Shown here piece after piece: positions 45,445 through 54,696 of a DNA stretch of 64,000 bases (positions are counted from its first letter, which is position 1; the number at the start of each line of letters is the position of its first letter). Origin of the DNA: Bradyrhizobium sp. CB1015 (GTDB taxonomy: Bacteria > Pseudomonadota > Alphaproteobacteria > Rhizobiales > Xanthobacteraceae); contig NZ_CP104174.1 in NCBI RefSeq assembly GCF_025200925.1, forward strand, positions 434,001-498,000, in the 5' to 3' direction. The translations under genes were made by a program, and so were the position numbers. The notes beneath the pieces are model-generated. The model made no database searches and was not told where the DNA came from. It was given only the letters and a program-made list of their open reading frames with translations.

Positions 45445-46368
45445 TTACGAAAACAGGATCGTCGACAAACGTTTGCGGCCTTCGACGGTTGCATCATCCG
45501 TACCGCCCCAGGCCTCGAAGAACTGCACCAGCTGCTTGCGGGCGCCGTCGTCGTTCCATTTGCGGTCGCGCTTGACGATCTCGAGCAGCTGCTCGGTCGC
45601 CGCCGCGCGATTGCCTTGGGCGTTGAGCGCTGTGGCGAGGTCGAATCTAGCCTGATGATCGAGCGGGTTTGCGGCGACTTTCTGTTCCAGCTCGGCGACC
45701 GGTCCGAGCGATTTCGCCTGCTCGGCGAGATCGATCGCGGTCTGCACAGCCTTCACGGCCGGGTCGTTGCGCTTGGATTCCGGCACCATGGCCAGCGTCT
45801 GCTTGGCCTGCTCCATCGCGCCGGAGACGGCGTAGCACTTGGCGAGGCCCGCCAGCGCCGCGATGTTGGTCGAATCATGCTGCAGCGCCTCGGCATAGAT
45901 CTGCGCGGCCGCCGCCGCGTCGCCCTCGGCGAGCACCGCGTCGGCCTCCTGCACGATCTCGGCGACGTTGACCTCGCCCGGTGCGGTGACGCCCTTGGTC
46001 AGCCGCTCGATGAAGGCGTTGACCTGGCTCTCCGGCACCGCGCCCATGAAGCCGTCGGCCGGCTGGCCGTTGACGAAGGCGATCACGGCCGGGATTGACT
46101 GGATGCCCATCTGGCCCGGAATTGCCGGGTGATGGTCGATGTTCATCTTGACCAGCTTGACCTTGCCCTTGGCCGCCTTCACCGCCTTCTCCAGGACCGG
46201 GGTGAGCTGCTTGCAGGGGCCGCACCATTCCGCCCAGAAATCGATCAGCACGGGCTGGCGCTTCGATTCCTCGATGACGTCCTTCACGAAGGTCTGGGTG
46301 GTGGTGTCCTTGATCAGGTCGGCCGCAGCCGGGCCCGCCGCTCCGTTACCCTGGTCGATGATCGTCAC
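45445..46368 (-). CDS. Thioredoxin-like co-chaperone with TPR region (CnoX/YbbN type)
   Basis: This 307-residue protein has an N-terminal thioredoxin domain with active site WCGPC (C49, C52), FWAEWCGPCKQLTPVLEK, and MGIQSIPAVIAFVNGQP. A C-terminal region of TPR-like helices follows (EADAVLAEGDAAAAAQIYAEALQHD, GLAKCYAVSGAMEQAKQTLA, RFDLATALNAQGNRAAATEQLLEI). Family members protect proteins from over-oxidation and hand them to chaperones. Unlike E. coli YbbN, both active-site Cys are present, so it can be redox active. It is probably in an operon with the Lon-N protein. Confidence 0.92.
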   Translation of the reverse strand: MTIIDQGNGAAGPAAADLIKDTTTQTFVKDVIEESKRQPVLIDFWAEWCGPCKQLTPVLEKAVKAAKGKVKLVKMNIDHHPAIPGQMGIQSIPAVIAFVNGQPADGFMGAVPESQVNAFIERLTKGVTAPGEVNVAEIVQEADAVLAEGDAAAAAQIYAEALQHDSTNIAALAGLAKCYAVSGAMEQAKQTLAMVPESKRNDPAVKAVQTAIDLAEQAKSLGPVAELEQKVAANPLDHQARFDLATALNAQGNRAAATEQLLEIVKRDRKWNDDGARKQLVQFFEAWGGTDDATVEGRKRLSTILFS

Positions 46369-46639
46369 GGGATTCCCTCGTCATGTCTGGAATGGCGGCT
46401 CTTTAGCACGCCGCCGCGTCTTATGCTTGTGGTCGGCTCCTAAATTGGGCCGAATGGGCCGAATTTCAATCCAGGCCTCGCGATTAGCCGGTTCCGGGGC
46501 GTTTCCGGTCGATTTGGCCAGCTTCGGGCTCCATATGGGGCCTCAAATGCGAATTGATGCCGCCCGTAGCTGTTGCATTCCCCTCCCGCTTTTGGCATAC
46601 GACAGCCGTTGCCGGCGCGTCACGCGACCGACACAGGAT

Positions 46640-46714
<75 letters not shown>

Positions 46715-46789
46715 ATTTTCTTCCAGCATCCAGCCAAACCGGCTCGGGCCGCAGTTTTCTGCGCCGCTCGCGGCTGTATTCGGTCTCAC

Positions 46790-47776
46790 ATGACAATTCT
46801 GGTCACCGGCAGCGCAGGCCACCTCGGCGAGGCCCTTCTGCGGACGGTCCGTGGGCGCGGCTTGCCAGCGCGCGGGCTTGATCTCAAGCCCACCCCATTC
46901 ACCGACGCTGTCGGCTCCATCGTCGATCCCGGCTTCGTGCGGCGCCAGATGGACGGCGTCACCGCCGTGATCCACACCGCGACGCTGCACAAGCCGCATG
47001 TTGCGACCCATCGCAAGCCGGATTTCGTCGACACCAACGTTACCGGCACGCTGAACCTGCTCGAGGCGGCCGCGGCGGCCGGCGTGAAGAGTTTTGTCTT
47101 CACCAGCACCACCAGCGCGTTCGGCTCGCAGCTCCGCCCCGAGGCGGGACAGGCGGCGGTGTGGGTCACCGAGGCGCTGCCGTCGGTGCCGAAGAACATC
47201 TACGGCACGACCAAGCTGATGGCCGAAAACCTCTGCGAGCTGTTCTTTCGCGAGCGCGCCCTGCCGGTCGTCATCCTGCGGACCTCGCGCTTCTTTCCGG
47301 AGGACGACGACGATCCGACGATGCGGTCGGCCTACACGCTCGAGAACGCGCAGGCCAACGAGCTGCTCTATCGCCGGCTGGATATCGCGGACGCGGTGAG
47401 CGCGCATCTGCTCGCCGTCGAGCGCGCGCCCGGCATCGCCTTCGCCCGTTACATCGTCTCGGCGACGAGCCCGTTCGAGCAACGCCATCTCGCCGCACTT
47501 GCGCGCGATGCCGCCGGCGTCGTGCGCGAGCTCTATCCGGAGTGCGCGCAGCTCTATGCGGCGCGCGGCTGGCGGCTCTTCCCCGCGATCGACCGGGTCT
47601 ACGTCAACGAGCGCGCGCGGCGGGAGCTCGGCTGGCGACCCGAATTCGACTTCGCGCATGTGCTGCGCAGCCTGCGCGATGGCCGCGACTTCCGCAGCAC
47701 GCTGGCGCGCGAGGTCGGATCGAAAGGCTATCACGACACGCCGTTCGACGACGGACCCTACCCCATCGCCCCGTAA
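46790..47776 (+). CDS. NAD-dependent epimerase/dehydratase
   Basis: This 328-residue extended SDR has the Rossmann motif TGSAGHLG (6-13), SFVFTSTTSAFGS, and the catalytic YxxxK in NIYGTTKLMAENL. RRLDIADAVSAHLLAVE follows. Substrate unknown; nucleotide-sugar or sterol-type substrates are possible in the family. ATG 46790 starts the Rossmann fold directly. It lies 75 bp after the tRNA-Gly. Confidence 0.87.
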   Translation: MTILVTGSAGHLGEALLRTVRGRGLPARGLDLKPTPFTDAVGSIVDPGFVRRQMDGVTAVIHTATLHKPHVATHRKPDFVDTNVTGTLNLLEAAAAAGVKSFVFTSTTSAFGSQLRPEAGQAAVWVTEALPSVPKNIYGTTKLMAENLCELFFRERALPVVILRTSRFFPEDDDDPTMRSAYTLENAQANELLYRRLDIADAVSAHLLAVERAPGIAFARYIVSATSPFEQRHLAALARDAAGVVRELYPECAQLYAARGWRLFPAIDRVYVNERARRELGWRPEFDFAHVLRSLRDGRDFRSTLAREVGSKGYHDTPFDDGPYPIAP

Positions 47777-47852
47777 GCGCCGCGATTGCTATTTTACTCG
47801 ATACGTCAAATGTCTGCTCGGTGTCACCGGGAGCGGGCCAGCCTGAGCCGTT

Positions 47853-47875
47853 CTACTGTGCATGGGGTTGTTTTC
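47853..47875. repeat. 23-bp motif, copy 2
   Basis: Identical to 10090-10112 over 23 bases (CTACTGTGCATGGGGTTG plus TTTTC), same strand. Confidence 0.6.
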
Positions 47876-48021
47876 GCGTTTTTGTATGACCCGCCCCTCG
47901 CGTCGGCGGCGGTGTCGCGGCGATGGCCGATGTCGCCTATCACATGAGCGACGAGGAAATCACCGCCGTCTCGCACTACTGGCGGATTTGCAGTAGCGGA
48001 AGGTGTAGCCACAAACTCCGC

Positions 48022-48175
48022 CGTCGTCCCGGACAAGCGCGCCCCAAGCGCGCGCCGATCCGGGACCCATGCCACAGGATCGAGTTTGGCGAAGACTCGG
48101 AATGCCGGCGCGCCTCATAACCACACCCCGTGGCTATGGATCCCGGATCGGCGCTTACGCTTGTCCGGGACGACG
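48022..48175. repeat. Long palindromic repeat, CGTCGTCCCGGACAAGC family
   Basis: CGTCGTCCCGGACAAGCGCG at the left and CGCTTGTCCGGGACGACG at the right. Inner GATCCGGGACCCATG and CATGG..GGATCCC-like arms are also complementary. Over 150 bp long, in the gap before the ketopantoate reductase gene. Confidence 0.78.
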
Positions 48176-48192
48176 CCGAGTTTGTGGCCGGT

Positions 48193-49116
48193 CTACCCCG
48201 CCCGCTGTCTCTCATACGCCTTCAGATGCGTATAGGCGATGCGCAGCTTCGGCACCGGCACCTTGGCAGCGTCGGCGCGCGCGATGAGGTCGCCGATGAC
48301 GTGATCGGCCTCGACAGGCAGGCCCGCCTTGATGTCGCGGAACATCGACGCCGTCAACGGCGAGCCCTCGGTGGTGAGATTGCCTTTGACGCGCTCGAAG
48401 AACGGTCCGCCCGGCGGGTAGCCCGCTGCAGCCGCGACCGAGCTGGTCTCATCCAGTATGCCGAGCAGGAAATCCCGGCCGCCGGGAGCCGCAAGGATGT
48501 TGCCGACCGAGGCGCGCATCAGGCTGGTGCTTGCCGCGAGCGAGGACAGGAACACCCACTTCTCCCACATGTCCTGCATGATGTTCTGGCTGGCGCTGGC
48601 GCCATTGATGCCGCTCTTGAAGGCCTCGTCGATCGCCTTCACCCGGTCCGACATCGTGCCGTCGCGCTCGCCGTAAGTGATCGACTGCATCGGCTGGAGC
48701 TGCACCACCTCGCGCTTCTCGTTCAAAGTCGCCGCGATGGCGCAGAGTCCGCCGAGCACGCGCTCCTTGCCGAACCTGGCATCCAGCGTGTCGAGATGCT
48801 TCATGCCGTTGAGCATCGGGATGATCGCGGTGTTGGGCCCGACCGCCGGGGCGAACGACTTGATGGCATCGTCGAGGTCGAACGCCTTGCAGCTGAGCAG
48901 CACGACGTCGAACTTGTCCTTGAGCGCGTCGGCCTGGACCGTCGGCGGGTTCTTCAAGGTCACATCGCCGTTCGGGCTCTTGATGACGAGGCCGGCGCTC
49001 GCGAGCTCGCCGGCGCGGCGCGGCCGGACCAGGAAGGTGACGTCGCGGCCGGCCTGCAACAGCCTGCCACCAAAATAGCCGCCGATGGCGCCGGCGCCGA
49101 CCACGAGGATACGCAT
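48193..49116 (-). CDS. Ketopantoate reductase family protein
   Basis: This 307-residue protein begins MRILVVGAGAIGGYFGGRLL (GxGxxG 7-12) and has FLVRPRRAGEL, VVLLSCKAFDLDDAI, IPMLNGMKHLD, the Lys/Glu pattern EKWVFLSSLAAST, and GLPVEADHVIGDLI. It is of the 2-dehydropantoate 2-reductase family, which reduces ketopantoate in pantothenate synthesis. Genomes often hold several paralogues, so this one need not be PanE. An upstream extension to 49482 overlaps the next gene and is rejected. Confidence 0.87.
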   Translation of the reverse strand: MRILVVGAGAIGGYFGGRLLQAGRDVTFLVRPRRAGELASAGLVIKSPNGDVTLKNPPTVQADALKDKFDVVLLSCKAFDLDDAIKSFAPAVGPNTAIIPMLNGMKHLDTLDARFGKERVLGGLCAIAATLNEKREVVQLQPMQSITYGERDGTMSDRVKAIDEAFKSGINGASASQNIMQDMWEKWVFLSSLAASTSLMRASVGNILAAPGGRDFLLGILDETSSVAAAAGYPPGGPFFERVKGNLTTEGSPLTASMFRDIKAGLPVEADHVIGDLIARADAAKVPVPKLRIAYTHLKAYERQRAG

Positions 49117-49151
49117 GAGACAAACTCCGTTATTGTTGTTCTTCAGAAAGA

Positions 49152-49243
49152 GGCGAATGGCGAATAGGGAGTAGCGAATAGAATAGCAAGTTATGAACGC
49201 GAGTAACGTTTCCACTACTCGCCATTCGCCATTCCCTACTCGC
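49152..49243. repeat. Inverted repeat of GCGAATGGCGAATAGGGAGTAG type
   Basis: Left arm GCGAATGGCGAATAGGGAG and right arm ACTACTCGCCATTCGCCATT form an imperfect inverted repeat. The right arm supplies the stop codon of the next gene (49236). Such GAATGGCGAGTAG-type repeats recur in rhizobial gaps. Confidence 0.6.
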
Positions 49244-49850
49244 CCTTCACCATCTCCTCGACCTCGCGCAGCTGCTCCTTGCCGAAGAACATTTCGTTGC
49301 CGACGAAGAAGGTCGGCGAGCCGAACGCGCCGCGGGCGACCGCCTCCTCGGTGTTCTTGATCAATCTGCCCTTGACCTCGGGTTCCTGGCTGCGAGCAAA
49401 CAACTTTTGCGCATCGAGGCCGGACGACGCCAGCGCCTTCGCCGCGATCTCGGGATCGTCCATCTTCTTCGGCTCGCGCCACATGTGGTGGAAGGCGGCC
49501 TCGACATATGTCTCGACCACGCCCTCGAGCTGCGCCGCGACCGCCGCGCGCATCAGGTCCAGCGTGTTGACGGGGAAGTGCGGATTCCAGACATAGGGCT
49601 GGACATGGAAGCGCTTGATGAAGCGCTCGGTCTCGACCTGCTGGAACTCCCGCTTGTTCTTGATGCCGGCGAGCGTCTCGGCCGGCGACTTGTTGTTGGT
49701 CGCCTTGAAGATGCCGCCGAGCAGGATCGGCACATATTCGAACTTGACGCCGATCCGCTGTTCGATGGCCGGAATCGCCAGATGGCTGAGATAGGCGTTG
49801 GGGCTACCGAAATCGAACAGGAATTGCGGGGCGGTGCGGGTCAAGATCAT
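49236..49850 (-). CDS. DsbA-like / 2-hydroxychromene-2-carboxylate isomerase family protein
   Basis: This protein of about 204 residues has the HCCA-isomerase/DsbA-fold features PQFLFDFGSPNAYLSHLAIPAIEQ, EYVPILLGGIFKATNNKSP, KRFHVQPYVWNPHFPVNTLDLMRAAVAAQ, and EEAVARGAFGSPTFFVGNEMFFGKEQL. It lacks the CxxC of thiol oxidoreductases; Ser sits at the active-site position. Homologues isomerise ring-cleavage products or act as kappa-class GSTs. ATG 49850 is favoured over upstream starts at 49889 and 49934. Confidence 0.85.
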   Translation of the reverse strand: MILTRTAPQFLFDFGSPNAYLSHLAIPAIEQRIGVKFEYVPILLGGIFKATNNKSPAETLAGIKNKREFQQVETERFIKRFHVQPYVWNPHFPVNTLDLMRAAVAAQLEGVVETYVEAAFHHMWREPKKMDDPEIAAKALASSGLDAQKLFARSQEPEVKGRLIKNTEEAVARGAFGSPTFFVGNEMFFGKEQLREVEEMVKGE

Positions 49851-49947
49851 TCTCCCTGGCCAGGCTTTCTGAGTGGGCTTTTTCTCCATTGTGGCGCAGG
49901 GCGCGCCACAGGTCCATCGTTTAATGATGGTCATAATACTTTGACGG

Positions 49948-51297
49948 TCAGATCAGGCGCCGGATTGCCCGCTTGCGCCACACCAGGTGGTAATAGCCCA
50001 TCTGCAGAATCAACATGGCGCAGAACACGATGGGATAGGCGGCCCACACGCCGGTCAGGCCGACGGTGTGGCTGAGGATGATTGCGGCCGGCAGCTCGAT
50101 CGCGGCAATCGCGAAGATCGACAGCAGCATCGGCGTCAACGCGACGCCGGCGCCGCGCATCGCGCCCGAGAACACGGTGGCGAGCCCGAACGGCACCGAG
50201 CTCCACAAGGCGACGTTGAGCAATCCCTTCGCCAGATCCAGCACGGCGACGTCCCTGATGAAGATTCCGAGCACCGCGCGCGGCGCAAGATAGATCAGCG
50301 CCACCAGCCCGCCGGTCAGGACGATGTTGAACGCAAGGCCCATCCGCACGATGCCGTCGAGTCGGGCCCGGTCGCCGCCGCCGACGGCCTGGGCGCCGAG
50401 GATCGAGACTGCGATCGAGATCGACATCGCCGTGAACTGCGCGTAGCCCATCACCTGGTTGACGGCGCCATAGGCCGCGGTGGCATTCGAGCCGAAGCCG
50501 TTGACGAGGCCGAGCAGCACAAGCTCGGCGATCGCCATCACCACCATCCCGATCGCGCTCGGCAAGCCGATGCCGAGAATTGTGCCGAACACGGCGCCGT
50601 TGAGCCGCAGGTGACGCAGCAGCGTCGCGTCCGGCGCGAGCGCGTGCTTTCGCCGCAGCAGATAGACGGCCAGCACGATCAGCGTCAGCGCGTTGCCAGT
50701 CGCAGCCGCCCAGGCAGGACTGGTGATGCCGACCGCCGGCAATCCGAACGTGCCGTGGATCAGCATCGGCGTCAGGATGAGGCCGATCGCCGTCGACAAG
50801 GCCAGCGCCAGCAGCGGCGTCAGTCCGTCGCCGACGCCGCGGATCATCGCCGTCATCAGCAGGAAGACGAAGCCGAGCGGCATCGTCAACAGCATGATGC
50901 GCGCGTAGGCGCTGGCTTCATCGAGAATGTCCGCGGGCGTGGCGAGCATGACCATCAAGCGCCGGCTGAAGAGCCCGCCGACGAGTGCAATCGCGATCGA
51001 GAGCAGCAGGCCGACGGCGAGTGTGGTGCCGACGATGATCTTGATCCGGCCATGCTCGCCAGCGCCGAAGGCCTGGCCGATCAGCACGGTGGCGCCGGTG
51101 CTCAGGCCCATGACGAAGGCGAACAGGAAGAACATCACCGGGAAGAACGCCGAGACCGCGGCGAGCGCGTCGACGCCGATCATCTGGCCGAGATAGACGT
51201 TGCTGACAGTGCCGAACAGCGATTGCAGCGCGTTGCTCAACATCAGGGGTGCGAGGAAGCGAAGGAATGTGGTCCAGAGCGGCTTTGCGGCAGACAT
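49948..51297 (-). CDS. MATE-family multidrug/toxin efflux transporter
   Basis: This 449-residue protein has about 12 membrane helices in two similar halves. Landmarks are LRFLAPLMLSNALQSLFGTVSNVYLGQMIG, FVMGLSTGATVLIGQAFGAGEH, LGLVNGFGSNATAAYGAVNQVMGYAQF and VSILGAQAVGGGD. MATE proteins exchange drugs for H+ or Na+. The substrate is unknown. ATG 51297. The gene lies 89 bases downstream of the DUF2239 gene on the same strand. Confidence 0.9.
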   Translation of the reverse strand: MSAAKPLWTTFLRFLAPLMLSNALQSLFGTVSNVYLGQMIGVDALAAVSAFFPVMFFLFAFVMGLSTGATVLIGQAFGAGEHGRIKIIVGTTLAVGLLLSIAIALVGGLFSRRLMVMLATPADILDEASAYARIMLLTMPLGFVFLLMTAMIRGVGDGLTPLLALALSTAIGLILTPMLIHGTFGLPAVGITSPAWAAATGNALTLIVLAVYLLRRKHALAPDATLLRHLRLNGAVFGTILGIGLPSAIGMVVMAIAELVLLGLVNGFGSNATAAYGAVNQVMGYAQFTAMSISIAVSILGAQAVGGGDRARLDGIVRMGLAFNIVLTGGLVALIYLAPRAVLGIFIRDVAVLDLAKGLLNVALWSSVPFGLATVFSGAMRGAGVALTPMLLSIFAIAAIELPAAIILSHTVGLTGVWAAYPIVFCAMLILQMGYYHLVWRKRAIRRLI

Positions 51298-51386
51298 GGA
51301 ATTGGCCTTTCATCGGGGCGTGCGAAGCCGTTGCCGCGCAATGCGCGGCTCGGCCGTCGATGGGGGTCGTGAAGAGCGTGCGCGGT

Positions 51387-51983
51387 TTAGGCGCGGTCGC
51401 TGTAGGCGAGCTTGACGATGTGGTCGCGGATGTCGGCCGGCCAGTCGGCGATCAGCGAGGTGAAGCGTCGCCGGTCATCTGCGAATAGTGCGCGCGAAGC
51501 TTCCTCGAACTGCGGCAGATCGCCGGCCATGGTCGACATGAAGTGGTAGGCCGCATCGCGCGCCTGCCGCTCGCGGTCCTTGTCGCCGCTGGCGCGCCTG
51601 GCTCCGTCGACGAGCTTGCGCAGCGCGACCGAAGCGCCGCCGGCCTGCGCGTTGAGCCACTCCCAGTGCCGCGGCAGCAAGGTGACTTCGCGCGCGACCA
51701 CGCCGAGTTTCGGCCGGCCCCGTCCGCGCGGCTCTGCGGGCGCTTCGGTCGCCTCCGCCGACGGCGAGGCAAGCTTCGCAAGCCGTGCCAGCACCTCGCG
51801 GTCGTCACCGCGCAGGTCGAAATCGATCGACCGGCCCGTGCCGTCGTCGAAGATGATGATCGGCTGGTCCAGCGGTTGCGTCGCCCGCTTGACGGCAAGC
51901 GCAACATCGCCCGCCGTGCCGGAGGCCAGCCGGCGCTGGCCGGCGAAGGCTGTGTAGGTCCCTTGCATTGGAATCATTGCCAT
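51387..51983 (-). CDS. DUF2239 protein
   Basis: This 198-residue protein has YTAFAGQRRLASGTAGDVALAVKRA, IIFDDGTGRSIDFDLRG, GRGRPKLGVVAREVTLLPRHWEWLNAQ, and GDLPQFEEASRALFADDRRRFTSLI. It matches DUF2239, whose members contain a region resembling a Rep-like/AT-hook (RGRGRPKLG) and are of unknown function. The GRGRPKLGVVAREVTLLPRHW segment suggests DNA binding. It diverges from a GST gene across two TACCCGGGT operators. Confidence 0.8.
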   Translation of the reverse strand: MAMIPMQGTYTAFAGQRRLASGTAGDVALAVKRATQPLDQPIIIFDDGTGRSIDFDLRGDDREVLARLAKLASPSAEATEAPAEPRGRGRPKLGVVAREVTLLPRHWEWLNAQAGGASVALRKLVDGARRASGDKDRERQARDAAYHFMSTMAGDLPQFEEASRALFADDRRRFTSLIADWPADIRDHIVKLAYSDRA

Positions 51984-52005
51984 ATTGATCGCGTTGCCGG
52001 CTTAA

Positions 52006-52041
52006 TACCCGGGTAAATTCTCGGCGTCAATATACCCGGGT
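52006..52041. promoter_or_regulatory. Two TACCCGGGT operators in the DUF2239-GST divergent gap
   Basis: TACCCGGGTA (52006-52015) is a perfect palindrome and TACCCGGGT (52033-52041) a near-perfect second copy. Their centres are 27 bp apart, with AT-rich flanks (AATACCCGGGTAAATT and TATACCCGGGTGAAAA). The pair almost certainly binds a dimeric regulator. No regulator gene is adjacent unless DUF2239 itself binds. Confidence 0.6.
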
Positions 52042-52146
52042 GAAAATAACCGCAGCGACGGCTCGACAATGTGTTCCCGGGCTGGCACCAACGGCGCGGC
52101 CAATCGACCACGCCCAAGTCCAAGTCTAAGCCTTGAGGACCCCGCG

Positions 52147-52812
52147 ATGCTGACCGTTCACCACCTCAACAATTCCCGCTCGCAGCGCGTGCTGTGGCTG
52201 CTCGAGGAGCTGGGCGTGCCTTACGAGATCGTGCGCTATCAGCGCCAGCCGGACCTGCGTGCGCCGAAGGAGCTGCGCGCCATCCACCCGCTCGGCAAAT
52301 CGCCCGTCATCACCGATAACGGCAACACCATCGCCGAGTCCGGCGCGATCATCGAATATCTCGTCGCCACCTATGGCAATGGGCGGCTGATCCCCCCGCC
52401 GAATACGCCGGAGCGGCTGCGCTACACTTATTGGCTGCACTATGCGGAAGGATCCGCGATGCAGCCGTTGCTGCTCAAGCTGCTGTTCACGCTGATGCCG
52501 AAGCGTGCACCGGCGCTGCTGCGCCCGCTGGTGCGCAAGGTCTCCAACCAGGCGCTGACCGCGCTGGTCAATCCACAGATCAAGCAGCACATGGATTATT
52601 GGGAAAGCGAGCTTGCGAAGAGCGAGTGGTTCGCCGGCAGCGAGTTCACCGCGGCCGATATCCAGATGAGCTTTCCGCTCGAAGCCGCCCAAGCCCGCGG
52701 CGGGCTCGAGCAGGGCCATCCCAAGGCGATGGCGTTCCTGGAGCGCATTCACGCCCGGCCTGCGTATGCGCGCGCGTTGGAGAAGGGTGGGCCGTATCAG
52801 GTCGGGCGGTAA
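52147..52812 (+). CDS. Glutathione S-transferase family protein
   Basis: This 221-residue protein has the thioredoxin-like N-domain (MLTVHHLNNSRSQRVLWLLEELGVPYEIV, HPLGKSPVITDNGNTIAESGAI with the glutathione-binding Glu-Ser) and an all-helical C-domain with FTAADIQMSFPLEAA. It conjugates glutathione to electrophiles or has a related role. ATG 52147 has TGAGGA upstream. Its neighbour across the gap is DUF2239. Confidence 0.9.
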   Translation: MLTVHHLNNSRSQRVLWLLEELGVPYEIVRYQRQPDLRAPKELRAIHPLGKSPVITDNGNTIAESGAIIEYLVATYGNGRLIPPPNTPERLRYTYWLHYAEGSAMQPLLLKLLFTLMPKRAPALLRPLVRKVSNQALTALVNPQIKQHMDYWESELAKSEWFAGSEFTAADIQMSFPLEAAQARGGLEQGHPKAMAFLERIHARPAYARALEKGGPYQVGR

Positions 52813-52843
52813 AGTCTCTATCCAGTCCTTCCGGGGGGGCAGG

Positions 52844-54595
52844 TTACTGCCCGGCCGCCTCCGCGCCGCGCGTGCGCGGGTCGGGCGCGCCGAGCGGTCC
52901 GTTCGGCGTCACCAGAATCGAGTTGGCCGACGTCTGCCCCATCGGCTCGACGACGAGGTGCCCCATCGCCTTCAGCTCGAGCAGCACGCCCTCGGGGAAG
53001 CCGCGCTCGACGCGCACTTCATCCGGCAGCCATTGATGGTGCAGCCGCGGCGTTGCCACGGCAGCCGCAACATCCATCTTGTAGTCGAGCACGTTCACGA
53101 TCACCTGGAGCACGGTCGAGATGATGCGGCTGCCGCCGGGCGAGCCCGTCACCAGCACCGGCTTGCCGTCTTTGAGCACGATGGTCGGCGACATCGACGA
53201 GAGCGGACGTTTGCCGGGTCCGGGCAGATTGGCCTCGAAGCCGACGAGGCCATAGGCATTGGAAGCGCCGACCGCCGCGGTGAAATCGTCGAGCTCGTTG
53301 TTGAGCAGCACGCCGGTGCCGTCGGCGACGAGGCCGACGCCATAGCTGAAGTTCAGCGTGTAAGTGTTGCTGACGGCGTTGCCGCGCGCATCGACGACGG
53401 AAAAATGCGTGGTGTTGCTGCCCTCACGCGGCGTGGCAGAAGCAGACGCGAGCTCCTTCGAGGGTGTGGCGCGTTCGGCAGAAATGCCTGCGCGCAGCTT
53501 GGCGGCATAGTCCTTCGCGATGAGAGTCTCGATCGGCGCGTTGACGAACGCGGGATCGCCGAGATAGCGGGCGCGGTCGGCATAAGCGCGCTTCATGGCT
53601 TCGATCAAGAGATGCAGCGACGCCGCCGATCCCTGCTTCAAATCAGAAAGCGAAAAGCCTTCGAGGATGTTGAGCGTCTCCATCAGCACGACGCCGCCGG
53701 ACGATGGCAACGGCATCGACACGATGTCGTAGCCGCGGTAGCTGCCGCGCACCGGCGTGCGGACGACCGGCTGGTAGGCCTTGAGGTCGGCCGGCGTCAT
53801 GATGCCGCCCGCATCGGTCACAGCCTTGGCGAGTTTATCGGCGACCGGCCCCTCGTAGAATCCGCGCGGCCCCAGTGCGGCGACGGCCGCCAGCGTTTCG
53901 GCGAGATCGCCCTGCACCAGCCGATCGCCTTCGCCCAGCGGCGTGCCATCCAGACGCGAGAAGATCTTGGCCGAGGAAGGCCAGCGTGCCAGCCGCCGGT
54001 GCCAGCTCGGCAGCGTATCGGCCATGTCGTCGCTGACGATGAAGCCATCGCGAGCGAGCGCGATCGCCGGTGCCAGCAGTTGCGCCAGCGTGAACTGACC
54101 CGAGCCGTATTTGTCGAGCGCGAGCGCGAGGCCGGCGACGGTGCCGGGCACGCCGATGCCGAGCGCGGAATCCCGTGACCTCGTCGCGTCAGGCTTGCCG
54201 TCGGCGCCGAGGAAGATCTGCGGCGTGGTCGCGGCCGGCGCGGTCTCGCGATAGTCGATCGTGATGTCTTCATTGCGGTCGGTGGAATGGATCACCATGA
54301 AACCGCCGCCGCCGATATTGCCGGCGCGCGGATAGGTCACCGCCATCGCAAAGCCGGTCGCGACCGCAGCGTCGATCGCATTGCCGCCGCGCCGCAGGAT
54401 GTCGGCGCCGATCTGCGCGGAGATCTTCTCCTGCGCCACCACCATGCCGTGCTCGGCGGCGACGGCGCGCACCGCCTCGCGTGCTGGCGGGACATAGCCC
54501 GTCCGCGCATCCTGAGCGGCCGCCGGCGTGAGAGCGAACGCCAGACTGGCAATGACCGCCAAAAAGGTTCGCCGTGTTGGATATGACGACATCAT
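52844..54595 (-). CDS. ggt: Gamma-glutamyltransferase
   Basis: This 583-residue protein has signal peptide TRRTFLAVIASLAFALTPAAAQ, GMVVAQEKISAQIGADILRRGGNAIDAAVA, and the autocleavage/nucleophile site NTTHFSVVD. SYTLNFSYG-type and LLNNELDDF segments, SSMSPTIVLKDGKPVLVTGSPGGSRI and an HHQWLPD segment follow. It cleaves glutathione and gamma-glutamyl amides in the periplasm after self-cleavage at the Thr. ATG 54595 is the better start; the frame is open to GTG 54637. Confidence 0.95.
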   Translation of the reverse strand: MMSSYPTRRTFLAVIASLAFALTPAAAQDARTGYVPPAREAVRAVAAEHGMVVAQEKISAQIGADILRRGGNAIDAAVATGFAMAVTYPRAGNIGGGGFMVIHSTDRNEDITIDYRETAPAATTPQIFLGADGKPDATRSRDSALGIGVPGTVAGLALALDKYGSGQFTLAQLLAPAIALARDGFIVSDDMADTLPSWHRRLARWPSSAKIFSRLDGTPLGEGDRLVQGDLAETLAAVAALGPRGFYEGPVADKLAKAVTDAGGIMTPADLKAYQPVVRTPVRGSYRGYDIVSMPLPSSGGVVLMETLNILEGFSLSDLKQGSAASLHLLIEAMKRAYADRARYLGDPAFVNAPIETLIAKDYAAKLRAGISAERATPSKELASASATPREGSNTTHFSVVDARGNAVSNTYTLNFSYGVGLVADGTGVLLNNELDDFTAAVGASNAYGLVGFEANLPGPGKRPLSSMSPTIVLKDGKPVLVTGSPGGSRIISTVLQVIVNVLDYKMDVAAAVATPRLHHQWLPDEVRVERGFPEGVLLELKAMGHLVVEPMGQTSANSILVTPNGPLGAPDPRTRGAEAAGQ

Positions 54596-54696
54596 CGAAA
54601 TTTCCGTCGCGCGCTCGATCCGGTTCACACCTGTCACGGTAATGCTATACGGTTTGCGCCGAGAGAGACAAAACTGTTCGTGATGAGGACTGCGTT

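Larger units (their letters stand above)
47777..48192. other. Gap with repeats and a possible cytochrome c remnant
   Basis: These 416 bases contain the second copy of the 23-bp motif (47853-47875) and a long palindromic repeat (48022-48175). A short frame at 47923 reads MADVAYHMSDEEITAVSHYW, which resembles the C-terminal helix of c-type cytochromes (VAY.MSD.EI.AVS.YL) but has no heme motif. It could be a decayed remnant. No intact gene. Confidence 0.45.
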
